Shown here piece by piece: positions 16,361 through 24,580 of a DNA stretch of 64,000 nucleotides. The DNA lies in the NCBI GenBank assembly GCA_040218145.1, contig JAVJQK010000041.1:1-64000 (forward strand), in the 5' to 3' direction. The notes below the pieces were generated by a model. That model was not told the DNA's origin. It searched no databases and saw only the letters and a program-made list of their open reading frames with translations. A program made the position numbers and the translations under genes. Origin of the DNA: Sandaracinaceae bacterium (GTDB lineage Bacteria > Myxococcota_A > Polyangia > Polyangiales > Sandaracinaceae). Positions within the stretch are counted from its first letter, which is position 1, and the number at the start of each line of letters is the position of its first letter.

Positions 16361-18027
16361 CCGCAAAACACCTCGTCATCGGGCTCGACGGCGCGGACGT
16401 CGACGTCATCGAGGGGCTCGGCCCCGAGCAGCTCCCCGCGATCTTCGGGCTGATGCGGCGCGGCGCGTGGGCGCGGCTGGAGAGCGTCAAGCCGCCCGCG
16501 ACGCTGCCGAACTGGACGACCTTCCTCACCGGCGTCGATCCGGGGCGGCACGGCGTCTTCGACTTCACCTCCCGGCGCGGCTACGGCGTCGCGTTCACCG
16601 CGGGCACCATCCGCGAGGCGCCCACCGTCGCCGCGCGCCTCGACCGGCTCGGCAAGCGCTGCGCCCTCGTGGGCTTCCCGGCCACCTGGCCCCCCGAGCA
16701 GCTCGAGCACGGCGTCTTCATGAGCGGCTGGGACTCCCCCGTCGCCTTCGAGGCGGACCGCTCCTTCGTCTGGCCTCGCTCGCTGCACGACGAGATGACA
16801 TCCCGCTTCGGCCCGAGCCGCTTCGACGACGTCGACGAGTTCGACGCCGAGCGCCCCGGCTGGCACGCCCGCTTGCCCGCGCAGCTCGTCGAGCGCGTGG
16901 CCCGCAAGACCGAGCTCGCGCGCTGGCTCCTCGAGCGCGACGACTGGGATCTCTTCGCCTTCTACTTCGGCGAGAGCGACACCGCCGCCCACCACCTCTG
17001 GGCGTTCCACGACCCCTCGTCCCCGCGCCACCGCGCCGGCCACGAGGACGCGCTCGCGCAGGTGTATCGCGCGCTCGACGCGGCCGTCGCCGCGCTGGTG
17101 GACGCCGCGGGCGACGACGTCGAGATCACCCTGGTGAGCGACCACGGCTCGGGCGGCGCGAGCGACCGCGTGCTCTACCTCAACCGCGCGCTCGCGGAGG
17201 CGGGCCTGCTCCGCTTCCGGCCGCGCTCGTGGACGGGCCCGCTCGTCGGCCGGGCCAAGGATCTCGCCCTGACCGCGCTGCCCGGCCGCGCGCGCCAGGC
17301 GCTCTTCTCGGCCGCCGGCCGCGCGCTCCCGGGCTGGGTCGAGTCCCGCGCCCGCTTCGGCGCCATCGACTTCCCGCGCACCCGCGCGTTCTCGGACGAG
17401 CTCAACTACTTCCCCGCCGTCTGGCTCAACCTGCGCGGGCGCGACCCGGACGGCACGGTCGATCCGCGCGACGTCGAGCACGTGAGAAGAGACGTGCAAG
17501 ACGCGCTGCAGTCGCTCCGCGACCCGTGGACCGGCGCGCCCGTGGTCCGTGAGGTCGTGCCGCGCGAGGCCCTGTACGACGGGCCCCACGTCGAGCGCGC
17601 GCCGGATCTCATCGTCGAGCTCGAGCTGTCCCCTGGCGGCTCCTACAACGTCATGCCCAGCGCGAGCGCGCCGCCCGGCACCGGCCCGTGGAGGAAGCTC
17701 GCCCCGGAGGAGCACCTCGGGCGCAAGGGACGCAGCCTCCCCGGCAGCCACCGCGAGCGCGGCCTCTACGTCGCGGCGGGGCCCCGGGTCGCCGCGGGCG
17801 AGATCCGAGCGCGCATGCCCGACGCGACCGCGACCCTGCTCGCGCGCATGGGCGTGACGCCGGCGCCGGAGATGAGCGGGCGGGTGCTGCGGGAGGCGCT
17901 GGCCCGCCGGGCCTCGGGCGTGGCGCTCCCCGACGCGGCTCCGCCGGCGAGCGCGGCCCTTCGACACGCGCGGGGCGACCGCACCGCGCTCGAGCGGCGG
18001 CTCCGCGCGCTCGGGTACATCGACTGA
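16357..18027 (+). CDS. Second alkaline-phosphatase-superfamily enzyme, coupled to the first
   Basis: A 556-residue paralog of the preceding enzyme. VIGLDGADVDVIEGL, PPATLPNWTTFLTGVDPGRHG (Thr nucleophile), FGESDTAAHHLW and LVSDHGSGGASD give the complete metal set. About 100 residues longer than its neighbour because of an insert after SDHG (residues ~275-345). The C-terminus carries PDATATLLARMG, as in related enzymes. The ATG overlaps the upstream stop (ATGA). Tandem AP-superfamily pairs of this kind occur in several bacterial phyla, without an agreed substrate. Confidence 0.82.
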   Translation: MTAKHLVIGLDGADVDVIEGLGPEQLPAIFGLMRRGAWARLESVKPPATLPNWTTFLTGVDPGRHGVFDFTSRRGYGVAFTAGTIREAPTVAARLDRLGKRCALVGFPATWPPEQLEHGVFMSGWDSPVAFEADRSFVWPRSLHDEMTSRFGPSRFDDVDEFDAERPGWHARLPAQLVERVARKTELARWLLERDDWDLFAFYFGESDTAAHHLWAFHDPSSPRHRAGHEDALAQVYRALDAAVAALVDAAGDDVEITLVSDHGSGGASDRVLYLNRALAEAGLLRFRPRSWTGPLVGRAKDLALTALPGRARQALFSAAGRALPGWVESRARFGAIDFPRTRAFSDELNYFPAVWLNLRGRDPDGTVDPRDVEHVRRDVQDALQSLRDPWTGAPVVREVVPREALYDGPHVERAPDLIVELELSPGGSYNVMPSASAPPGTGPWRKLAPEEHLGRKGRSLPGSHRERGLYVAAGPRVAAGEIRARMPDATATLLARMGVTPAPEMSGRVLREALARRASGVALPDAAPPASAALRHARGDRTALERRLRALGYID

Positions 18028-18039
18028 GCCCGCTCCTGG

Positions 18040-18204
18040 TAGCAGTCCGTTGAAGAACCTCGCTCCTCGTCTCTCGGACGGGACGACCCGTCTCTCGGCC
18101 CGTGTCTCCTCGAAGATGCTGAAGCATCTCCTCGTCGCCCCGAACCGAGAACCGGGCCGTCGCGCTCCGAGATCCTTCGGGCTCGGTACTCCAACGGCCT
18201 GCTA
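18040..18204. mobile_element. Possible 165-bp MITE with 14-bp imperfect terminal inverted repeats
   Basis: The gap before the CBS gene begins with TAGCAGTCCGTTGA (18040-18053) and ends with CCAACGGCCTGCTA (18191-18204), whose reverse complement TAGCAGGCCGTTGG matches the left end at 12 of 14 positions. Inside, TCTCTCGG is repeated (near 18073 and 18092) and GATGCTGAAGCATC forms a short palindrome near 18115-18128. There is no coding potential. Small size, terminal repeats and a non-coding interior fit a miniature inverted-repeat element or an insertion-sequence remnant. No target duplication was identified. Confidence 0.4.
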
Positions 18205-18219
18205 GACTATGTTCCGCCC

Positions 18220-18654
18220 ATGCGACCTCACTCGCCCACCTTGGCAGGCTCCATGTCGCCCTTCCCCTACAGCATTCATCCCGACGCCACCCTGCGTGAC
18301 GCGCGCGCGATGATGGGCGAGCACGACATCCATCACCTCCCGGTGACCGCTCCCGACGGGACGATCCTCGGCATGATCTCCGACGCCGATGTCCTGCTCG
18401 CGGGGCAGCTCGCGGGTGAGAAGGCGGGCGACGCGCTGGTGGAGACCGTCTACGCGCGCGAGCCCTACGTGGTGGATCTCCACGCGGAGCTCTCCGAGGT
18501 GGTCGGGCACATGGCGGAGCAGCGCATCGGCTCCGCCATCGTCACCCGCCGCGGCAAGCTCGCCGGGATCCTGACCCACACCGACGTGTGCCGCGTCCTC
18601 GCCGAGCTGCTCGACGAGATCAGCCCGCCCCCCGAGAGCGGGCGCGTGGCGTGA
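18220..18654 (+). CDS. Two-CBS-domain protein
   Basis: A 144-residue protein made almost wholly of two CBS motifs (about residues 15-75 and 80-135). The first has ARAMMGEHDIHHLPVTAPDG-TILGMISDADVL; the second has VVGHMAEQRIGSAIVTRRGKLAGILTHTDVCRVL. CBS pairs bind adenosine nucleotides and act as energy or redox sensors; stand-alone pairs often modulate other proteins. The ATG at 18220 is used; ATG 18253 would remove only unconserved residues. It lies directly downstream of the MITE-like element, which may supply or disrupt its promoter. Confidence 0.88.
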   Translation: MRPHSPTLAGSMSPFPYSIHPDATLRDARAMMGEHDIHHLPVTAPDGTILGMISDADVLLAGQLAGEKAGDALVETVYAREPYVVDLHAELSEVVGHMAEQRIGSAIVTRRGKLAGILTHTDVCRVLAELLDEISPPPESGRVA

Positions 18655-18676
18655 TCTTCGGCTAGGTTTGTCGGCC

Positions 18677-19048
18677 GTGAGCGCGACCGCCCAGCGAGCC
18701 GAAGGCCAGCGACCCGAAGAATCGTGGCGCCCGGGAGCCGACGTGGCCCCGGAGACGTGGCCGGAGAACGGCTACGACTGGCTCGGGCCGGAGGTGCTGA
18801 TCGCGATCGGCAGCTCCAGCGAAGCGCAGCGCGCGAGTGAGGCCACGCTGCGCGCGCGGATCGCGGGCGAAGGTCACGCGCCGCCGTCGCGCGAGGCGCT
18901 CCGGGACTCGCTGGGCCGGCTCCGCGACGCCGGGCTCGTCGCGCCCGATCGCCTGCGGCTCAGCCCCGCGGCGCGCGCCCTCCTGGGTGGCGTCCGCCCG
19001 GCCTGGTGGCAGCGGCGATTCTGGTACGCCCACCTCGGCCTGCGCTGA
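18677..19048 (+). CDS. Hypothetical small winged-helix-like protein
   Basis: A 123-residue soluble protein. The N-terminus is polar. The middle and C-terminus (REALRDSLGRLRDAGLVAPD-RLRLSPAARALLGG) resemble a winged-helix domain: a recognition helix, a turn containing Gly and a wing strand. The end, PAWWQRRFWYAHLGLR, is aromatic. Start is GTG 18677; an in-frame TTG lies three codons upstream. No specific family was recognised. It ends 6 bases before the convergent methyltransferase gene. Confidence 0.5.
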   Translation: MSATAQRAEGQRPEESWRPGADVAPETWPENGYDWLGPEVLIAIGSSSEAQRASEATLRARIAGEGHAPPSREALRDSLGRLRDAGLVAPDRLRLSPAARALLGGVRPAWWQRRFWYAHLGLR

Positions 19049-19054
19049 GCGCGC

Positions 19055-19849
19055 TCAGGCGGGCTTGAACGCGCGGCTCATCGCGAAGGTGTAGCCCTTG
19101 GCGGTGTTCTCGAAGTGGTCGCTGCGGAGCTCCGTGAAGCCGACCTCGGTCAGGAGCGGCGCGACGCCGTGCCAGTCCCAGCGGTAGATGCGCGTCATCG
19201 TCAGCGCGCTCGCTTCGGGCGGCGCTCCGTCTTGCCGATCGAGATAGACGTGGTGCTCGTCGATCGTCGTCGCGTTGCGCTGCGCGAGCACCGTCAGGGT
19301 CACCGTGCGTCCCTCGAGCGTGTGCTCCCAGGCGACGCGCTCGCGCTCCATGTGATCCCAGTCCCAGTCCATCAGCTCCAGGCCATAGCCCTCGTGCGGC
19401 TTGGCGGCGTCGGCGAAGAAGAAGACCAGGGCGCCGCCGGGCGCGAGCGCGTCGTAGAAGCCCGCGAGCGCCGCGCGGAGCGCCGCCGGGTCCTCGATCC
19501 AGTGGAGCGCGTCGTTGAAGATCACGTCGTAGCGCCCAGGTCGATCGAGCGCGGCCCACTCCGCGTCGAACACCGGCACGTCCAGCCCCGCGGCCTCGAG
19601 CGCCTCGCGTGTGGCCTCCCGCGCCACGGGGCTCCGATCGCACGCCTCCACCACGAAGCCCGCCTCGGCGAGGTTGACGGTGTGGTCGCCGAGCCCCGCG
19701 GTCGAGTCGAGCAGGCGCGGCGCGCCGGGGTAGAGCCCCTTCAGCGCGCGCTGGCTGTCGCTCTTCCACTTGCGGAAGTCGAGCGGGTCGCAGCGCCGCC
19801 GAAAGCGCTCGAAGCGCCAGTAGAGATCCCAGTCCATCCGACCGAGCAT
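19055..19849 (-). CDS. Class I SAM-dependent methyltransferase
   Basis: A 264-residue cytoplasmic methyltransferase. LLDSTAGLGDHTVNLAEAGF is motif I, VEACDRSPVAREATREAL is motif II with its acidic residue, YDVIFNDALHWIED is motif IV, and LAPGGALVFFFADA is motif VI. The C-terminus (MTRIYRWDWHGVAPLLTEVGF) is typical of small-molecule methyltransferases. ATG 19849 is preferred; ATG 19837 (MDWDLYWRFE) is possible. The substrate is not predictable. It diverges from the 19918 gene. Confidence 0.8.
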   Translation of the reverse strand: MLGRMDWDLYWRFERFRRRCDPLDFRKWKSDSQRALKGLYPGAPRLLDSTAGLGDHTVNLAEAGFVVEACDRSPVAREATREALEAAGLDVPVFDAEWAALDRPGRYDVIFNDALHWIEDPAALRAALAGFYDALAPGGALVFFFADAAKPHEGYGLELMDWDWDHMERERVAWEHTLEGRTVTLTVLAQRNATTIDEHHVYLDRQDGAPPEASALTMTRIYRWDWHGVAPLLTEVGFTELRSDHFENTAKGYTFAMSRAFKPA

Positions 19850-19917
19850 GGCGCGTAGCCTACACGGGGAATTGGGGCGCCAGGTGCAGGCGACCCGATT
19901 TCGTGAGAGAAGCACGC

Positions 19918-20430
19918 ATGGCCACCGCCAAGAAACCCATCGCCCCCATCGGCCTCGGCTGCCTCTCGCTCGCCGGGCTCTTCTTCATGTGCTCCGCCTT
20001 CGGGTCGGCCTTCTTCTGGTTCGACGAGGCGGAGAGCTACGAGAACATCGCGGAGATGGAGGAGCGCGACGAGATGATGGGGCGCGGCTCCGGCTTCCTC
20101 GGGAGCGCCTACTGGCGCAGCAAGTCCGAGGAGTACGCGCAGTTCGGCATGGGCAGCCTCTGCTGCGGCGTGTTCAGCCTGCTGATGTTCTTCGGCGGCG
20201 CGATCGGCGCGGTCGTCATGTTCAAGAAGCACAAGAACGCGCAGATGGACGACAGCGCGGGCGGCGGTGGCCCGCCGGCCGGCGGCGGCTTCGGCAGCTC
20301 TCCTGGTAGCGCGCCGGGCGGTGCGCCGCCGGGCGGCGGCTTCGGCGCTCCTCCGGGCGCGCCTCCGCAGGGCACTCCACCGGCCGGCGGCGGCTTCGGC
20401 CCGCCCCCCGGCGGCATGCCTCCGCAGTAG
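19918..20430 (+). CDS. Two-helix membrane protein with Gly/Pro-rich tail
   Basis: A 170-residue protein of unknown function. Two membrane helices (residues ~10-33 and ~78-105) flank a charged segment (FDEAESYENIAEMEERDEMMG). A cytoplasmic KKHKN stretch leads into a repetitive tail of GGGFG, APPGG and PPAGG units (residues ~115-170), probably disordered and possibly interaction-prone. The start is supported by GAGAGAAG before the ATG. Such Pro/Gly tails are common in myxobacterial membrane proteins. No enzyme motif was seen. Confidence 0.7.
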   Translation: MATAKKPIAPIGLGCLSLAGLFFMCSAFGSAFFWFDEAESYENIAEMEERDEMMGRGSGFLGSAYWRSKSEEYAQFGMGSLCCGVFSLLMFFGGAIGAVVMFKKHKNAQMDDSAGGGGPPAGGGFGSSPGSAPGGAPPGGGFGAPPGAPPQGTPPAGGGFGPPPGGMPPQ

Positions 20431-20433
20431 CGC

Positions 20434-21285
20434 GTGCGCGCGGTCGGGCCCTACGCCTGCTTCCCGGTCGGCCTCGGCGCGATGAACCTCTCCTTCGGGG
20501 GAGCGCCATCGCGCGCCGAGGCCATTCGCGTGGTGCGCGCCGCGCTCGACGCGGGCGTCACCCTGATCGACAGCGCCGACGTCTACGCGCCGCACGCCGA
20601 CGCGGTGGGCCACAACGAAGCTCTCCTGGCCGAGGCCACACGCGGGCGCGACGTCACCCTCGCGACGAAGGGCGGCGTGATCCGGCGCGGCGAGGACGAG
20701 TGGCTGCACGACGGCCGCCCCGCGCACCTCGAGGCGGCGTGCGAGGCGAGCCTGCGACGGCTCGGGCGCGAGACGATCGACCTCTACTATCTGCACGCGG
20801 TCGACGACGCGGTGCCCATCGAGGAGAGCGTCGGGGCGCTGCTCCGTCTCCGCGAGCGCGGCTGGATCCGCGAGATCGGCGTCTCCAACGTCGACCGCGC
20901 GCAGCTCGAGCGGGCCGCCTCCGTGGCGCCCATCGTCGCGGTGCAGAACGAGGCGAGCCCCTACCGTCCGGGCTGGGAGCGGGACGGAGTCCTGGCCTGG
21001 TGTGAAGCGCAGGGCGCCGCGTTCGTGGCCCACTCGCCCATGGGCGGATGGCGGGCGGGGCGCACCGCGCACCTCTCGGGCCTGAGCGCCGTGGCGGACG
21101 AGGTCGGCGCGAGCCCGTTCCAGGTGATCCTCGCCTGGCTGCTCGGATCCTCCGACCGGGTCGTGCCCATCGCGGGCGCCAGCCGCCCCGAGAGCGTCCT
21201 CTCCAGCGTCGCCGCAGCCTCGCTGCGTTTGACCGAGACGCAACGGCGCAGGGTCGCGGGCGCCGTCGCCGAGAGCGCGCCTTGA
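20434..21285 (+). CDS. Aldo/keto reductase
   Basis: A 283-residue NADPH-dependent oxidoreductase with the (beta/alpha)8 AKR fold. The catalytic tetrad is visible: D and Y in IDSADVYAPH, K in LATKGGV and H in YYLHAVDD. EIGVSNVDRAQLE and AFVAHSPMGG are conserved strand segments, and the C-terminal VVPIAGASRPESV contacts the cofactor phosphate in this family. It starts with GTG 20434, 3 bases after the preceding stop. Its stop overlaps the TTG of the glycosyltransferase gene, so the two are likely co-transcribed. The carbonyl substrate is unknown. Confidence 0.9.
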   Translation: MRAVGPYACFPVGLGAMNLSFGGAPSRAEAIRVVRAALDAGVTLIDSADVYAPHADAVGHNEALLAEATRGRDVTLATKGGVIRRGEDEWLHDGRPAHLEAACEASLRRLGRETIDLYYLHAVDDAVPIEESVGALLRLRERGWIREIGVSNVDRAQLERAASVAPIVAVQNEASPYRPGWERDGVLAWCEAQGAAFVAHSPMGGWRAGRTAHLSGLSAVADEVGASPFQVILAWLLGSSDRVVPIAGASRPESVLSSVAAASLRLTETQRRRVAGAVAESAP

Positions 21286-22502
21286 TCGACCCTCGCCGCT
21301 TGCCCTGGGCGATGGTCGGCCTCCCGCTGCTGCTCTGGGCCGTGCACCACCGACTCGGGCACGACGGCGACATCGGCTTCTTCCACGAGTGGTATCTGGC
21401 GTTTCGAGAGGGCGGCGCCTTCTACCGCGACGGACCGGGTGTCAACTATCCGTTCGTCGGTGTGCTGATCGTCTGCGCGCCGTCCACGCTCGTCGAGCTC
21501 GCGCTCGGCCAGCCGCTCGACCTGCCGACCTTCCGTGTCGTGCACAAGGCCACGCTGGTCCTCGGGGACATCGGCTTCGTCTTCGCGGCGGCCGCGCTCG
21601 CCCGGACGATGCGCGTCCCCCACCCTCGGCGCCTCGCCCTCTGGCTCTATCTCTGCCCCTCGAGCTGGGCCGTCGGCGCATGGTTCGGTCAGATCGATCT
21701 CGTCGTGGTGGCGTTCTTGCTCGCCGCGGCCGCGCACCTCGTCCGCTTCTCGCGCGAGGGGCGAGGGCTGGGGTGGGGCCTGGCCTTCCTGCACCTGGCG
21801 CTCCTGAGCAAGCAGCTCGCGTGGTTCGCGTTGCCCGCCTTCGGGCTGCTCGTGCTCTTCGGGCTGCGGCGCTGGGGCGGGGCCAGGCGCTGGGCCGCGG
21901 TCCTCCTCTCGCCGCTCGTCTGGCTCGCGCCCGACCCGCTCTTGACCTTGCCCGCCGGGCAGGTCTCGCACCTCGCGTGGGTCGTCACGCGCAGCGTCGG
22001 TCACGTGGACTACGTCGTGGGGAGCGGCGCGAGCGTCTGGTCGCTCTTCGTTCAGGGCGGCGTCGCCGTCACCGAGGTGCGCCTCCTCGGCCTCGACGCT
22101 CGCGCGTGGAGCTGGATCGCGTGGCTGGTATCGCAAGCCACCTTCGCCGCGATCCACCTGCGCCGGCCTTCGCCTCGCCGCCTGCTGCGCTTCGCCGGCT
22201 TCGCGCTCCTCGCGATGGCCACGCTGCTGACCGGCGTGCACGAGCGCTACATCGCGCAGTCGATCCCGCTCCTCTTGCTCGTCGAGGCGGGCCCGCGCTG
22301 GCGCCGCGCGCTCGGCTGGGCGACCGGCGTGGTCAGTGGCCTGTACGTGCTCGGCACCATCCTGGGCGACGCCTTCGACCCGGCGCGCTCGTGGCTCCTC
22401 CGCCCCGAGCCCGTCGTGCTCCTCGCCCTCGCCTGGCTCGTCGCGCTGCTCGCGGTTCCCCTGGACTTCGAGCTCCACACTCGTCACACACGGAGACCGT
22501 GA
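21282..22502 (+). CDS. GT-C-type integral membrane glycosyltransferase
   Basis: A polytopic protein of about 406 residues with roughly ten hydrophobic helices. The acidic first loop (GHDGDIGFFHEWYLAFREGG) is where GT-C enzymes carry the catalytic Asp. YPFVGVLIVCAP and the late TGVHERYIAQSIPLLLL (HERY motif) are typical of lipid-linked mannosyl- or glucosyltransferases of the PIG-M/GT87 type. Such enzymes use polyprenyl-phosphate sugars on the outer face of the membrane. The TTG at 21282 overlaps the upstream stop (TTGA); ATG 21312 is the alternative. Downstream genes follow with 4-base overlaps. Confidence 0.75.
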   Translation: MIDPRRLPWAMVGLPLLLWAVHHRLGHDGDIGFFHEWYLAFREGGAFYRDGPGVNYPFVGVLIVCAPSTLVELALGQPLDLPTFRVVHKATLVLGDIGFVFAAAALARTMRVPHPRRLALWLYLCPSSWAVGAWFGQIDLVVVAFLLAAAAHLVRFSREGRGLGWGLAFLHLALLSKQLAWFALPAFGLLVLFGLRRWGGARRWAAVLLSPLVWLAPDPLLTLPAGQVSHLAWVVTRSVGHVDYVVGSGASVWSLFVQGGVAVTEVRLLGLDARAWSWIAWLVSQATFAAIHLRRPSPRRLLRFAGFALLAMATLLTGVHERYIAQSIPLLLLVEAGPRWRRALGWATGVVSGLYVLGTILGDAFDPARSWLLRPEPVVLLALAWLVALLAVPLDFELHTRHTRRP

Positions 22503-22981
22503 AGGACGTGCAGGACTCGACGCTCAGCCTCGCGTGCGTCCGCGGGCTGGTGATCGCCGTCTGGAGGGACGCGCCGACGGGGGGGCAGCTGCGCGAGCTG
22601 CGCAGAGCGATGGAGGAGGCGCGGGAGCGCTTCGAGACGACGGCGCTGATCAACCTCGTCCTCAGCGGCACGCCGAGCTTCAGCGCCGAGGTTCGCGACG
22701 AGTCGGCGCGACTGACCCGGGACAACGACTGGACGCTCGGGACGGCCCACATCGTCCTCGTCGATGGCTTCACGGGCGTCGCGGTGCGCAGCTTCTTCAG
22801 CACCATGCTCCTGCTCGGGCGGCCGAAGGTGCCGACGAAGGTGTTCGGATCCCTCGAGGATGGGTGCATGTGGCTGGAAGCCATCCTGCGCTCGAGCGAC
22901 ATGGGGTGGACGGCGGCGAGCCTCGCGGACGCCTGTCACGAGACCTGTCACGAGGCCTGTCACGAGACCAGGGGCGGGTGA
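22499..22981 (+). CDS. Small STAS/SpoIIAA-like protein with Cys/His repeat tail
   Basis: A 160-residue soluble protein of the same plan as the 2269-2733 product: VRGLVIAVWRDAPTGGQL, a central FETTALINLVLSGTPSF, HIVLVDGFTGVAVRSFFSTM and an ending FGSLEDGCMWLEAIL. A short tail follows with a threefold 12-base tandem repeat that encodes CHET-CHEA-CHET, a possible metal-binding tail absent from the paralog. Start is GTG 22499, overlapping the upstream stop; its own stop overlaps the next GTG. The function of the family is unknown. Confidence 0.65.
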   Translation: MKDVQDSTLSLACVRGLVIAVWRDAPTGGQLRELRRAMEEARERFETTALINLVLSGTPSFSAEVRDESARLTRDNDWTLGTAHIVLVDGFTGVAVRSFFSTMLLLGRPKVPTKVFGSLEDGCMWLEAILRSSDMGWTAASLADACHETCHEACHETRGG

Positions 22982-24036
22982 GCGCGAGGGGACGGCTCGC
23001 CCGCGCGGGGCTCGCCCTGGGCGCGACCGTCGGGGCGCTGCTCTCGGCCGAGATCGCGCTGCGGGTGCTGGATGTGCGGCCGGATCGGTTCCCGCAGACG
23101 GCGCGCCTGGAGACCGAGGACAAGCGGGTCGGGCTGGATCTGTATCCCGACGATCCGAGGGGGACGTTCCCGATCGATCTGCGCGACCCGTCGGCGCGCG
23201 GCCGCTGGGTGGGACGCTTCCCCGAGCTCGCGGAGCGCTGGGCGCGAACACCGCACGGGGTGGCCTTCCGGTACTCCGAAGAGCTCTGTCGGGGCGACGT
23301 GCCCGCTCCGTCCGAGCGGCGCCGGGTCCTGGTGATCGGAGACTCGTTCGCCGAGGGGCAGGGCGTGGTGGAGGCGGAGACGTTCGCCGCGCGGCTGGAC
23401 AGCGCGCTCGACGCCGAGGTGATCAACTGCGCGCGGCGGGGCTACGACTTCCCGACGCTGCGGACGTGGTTCGAGGCGCGGCTCTCGCTCGAGCCCGACG
23501 TGGCGCTCTACGCGATGGTGCTCAACGATCCGGAGCGCTCTCCGGCCTTCCAGGCGCGCCAGCGCTACATCGACGACTGGATCGTCGACCGGCGCCGCAT
23601 GTTCAGCCGCGGCGACGGAAGCCCCCCGTTCTGGGAGCCGCGCTTCTTCTCGCTCGTCGCCGACCGCGTGGAGGGCGTGCGCGTGCAGTCCGAGACGACG
23701 CGCTGGTACCGCGAGATGGTCGGCCCGGAGAACGCCGAGGGCTGGGCCGCGACGCTCGCGCACGTCGAGGCGATGGACGCGGCGATGCGCGCGCGGGGCG
23801 GGCGGCTCGTGGTCGCGATCTGGCCGCTGCTGGTCGACCTCGCCGACTACCCGTTCGAGGCGACCCACGCGCGCATCCGCGAGGCGCTCGAGGCGCGCGG
23901 CGTGACGGTGGTCGACACCCTCGACGCGTTCCGGGGGCGTGACGCGGCCTCGCTCTGGGTCCACCCCGCGGACCGGCACCCGAACGGGCGCGCCCACGCG
24001 CTCTTCGCCGAGGCGGTCCGGCCCGCCCTCCAGTAA
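22978..24036 (+). CDS. SGNH/GDSL-family hydrolase, membrane-anchored
   Basis: A 352-residue protein with an N-terminal hydrophobic segment (LARAGLALGATVGALLSAEIAL) acting as signal anchor. The catalytic domain starts at VLVIGDSFAEGQGV (Ser of the GDS motif). INCARRGYDF is block II, ALYAMVLNDPERS is block III with the Asn/Asp oxyanion residues, and VHPADRHPNGRAHALFAE contains the catalytic Asp and His. In polysaccharide clusters such enzymes deacetylate or acetylate sugars. It starts at GTG 22978, overlapping the upstream stop, and precedes SxtJ and carbamoyltransferase genes. Confidence 0.82.
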   Translation: MSARGRLARAGLALGATVGALLSAEIALRVLDVRPDRFPQTARLETEDKRVGLDLYPDDPRGTFPIDLRDPSARGRWVGRFPELAERWARTPHGVAFRYSEELCRGDVPAPSERRRVLVIGDSFAEGQGVVEAETFAARLDSALDAEVINCARRGYDFPTLRTWFEARLSLEPDVALYAMVLNDPERSPAFQARQRYIDDWIVDRRRMFSRGDGSPPFWEPRFFSLVADRVEGVRVQSETTRWYREMVGPENAEGWAATLAHVEAMDAAMRARGGRLVVAIWPLLVDLADYPFEATHARIREALEARGVTVVDTLDAFRGRDAASLWVHPADRHPNGRAHALFAEAVRPALQ

Positions 24037-24104
24037 CGGGGAGTGAAGGGATGCGCGTTCGCACTCCCGCTCGCGGCCTCCGTGCGTGATACTTCGGCTC
24101 CTTC

Positions 24105-24578
24105 ATGGCGCAGCCCGACGGACAGCACTCCCCCCGCCCCGGTCGCCCGGAGGCGGCGGCCGTCGTCTGGGACTGGCGCGCGCCCGATGACGCGCCCGAC
24201 CGCGCCGCCGCGGCCCGCAAGGCCGGCGTGATCCGCGCGCTCGTGGCCGGGGTCGCGGGCGGCGCGTTCTTCTTCTTCGACCGCGTCACGATGGCCAGCG
24301 TGGTGTGGAGCCTGGGAGGGCTGACGCTCCTCCTCGCGCTCGTCTCGCCCCTCGGCGCCTACGCCGCGCTCGATCGCGCGGTGGCCAAGCTCGGGCAGCT
24401 CATCGGCACGGCGCTCACGTGGATCCTGCTCGCGCCCGTCTACTACCTTTTCTTCGCGCCGTTCGGGCTGCTCTTCAAGCGCGGCCGCAAGGACCCGATG
24501 AAGCGCGCGCTCTCGAAGGACGCGGAGAGCTACTGGGAGGCGCGCCCCGAGTCGCGCCCGCTCGACCGGCCGTACTGA
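24105..24578 (+). CDS. SxtJ-family membrane protein
   Basis: A 157-residue protein with a polar N-terminus (1-45) and two or three membrane helices, ending in FFAPFGLLFKRGRKDPMKR and a short soluble tail. This C-terminal motif and the position directly before a NodU-type carbamoyltransferase match the SxtJ family, which accompanies carbamoyltransferases in saxitoxin, exosortase and capsule clusters. The biochemical role is unknown; it may anchor the carbamoyltransferase at the membrane. Two bases separate its stop from the next ATG. Confidence 0.8.
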   Translation: MAQPDGQHSPRPGRPEAAAVVWDWRAPDDAPDRAAAARKAGVIRALVAGVAGGAFFFFDRVTMASVVWSLGGLTLLLALVSPLGAYAALDRAVAKLGQLIGTALTWILLAPVYYLFFAPFGLLFKRGRKDPMKRALSKDAESYWEARPESRPLDRPY

Positions 24579-24580
24579 CC

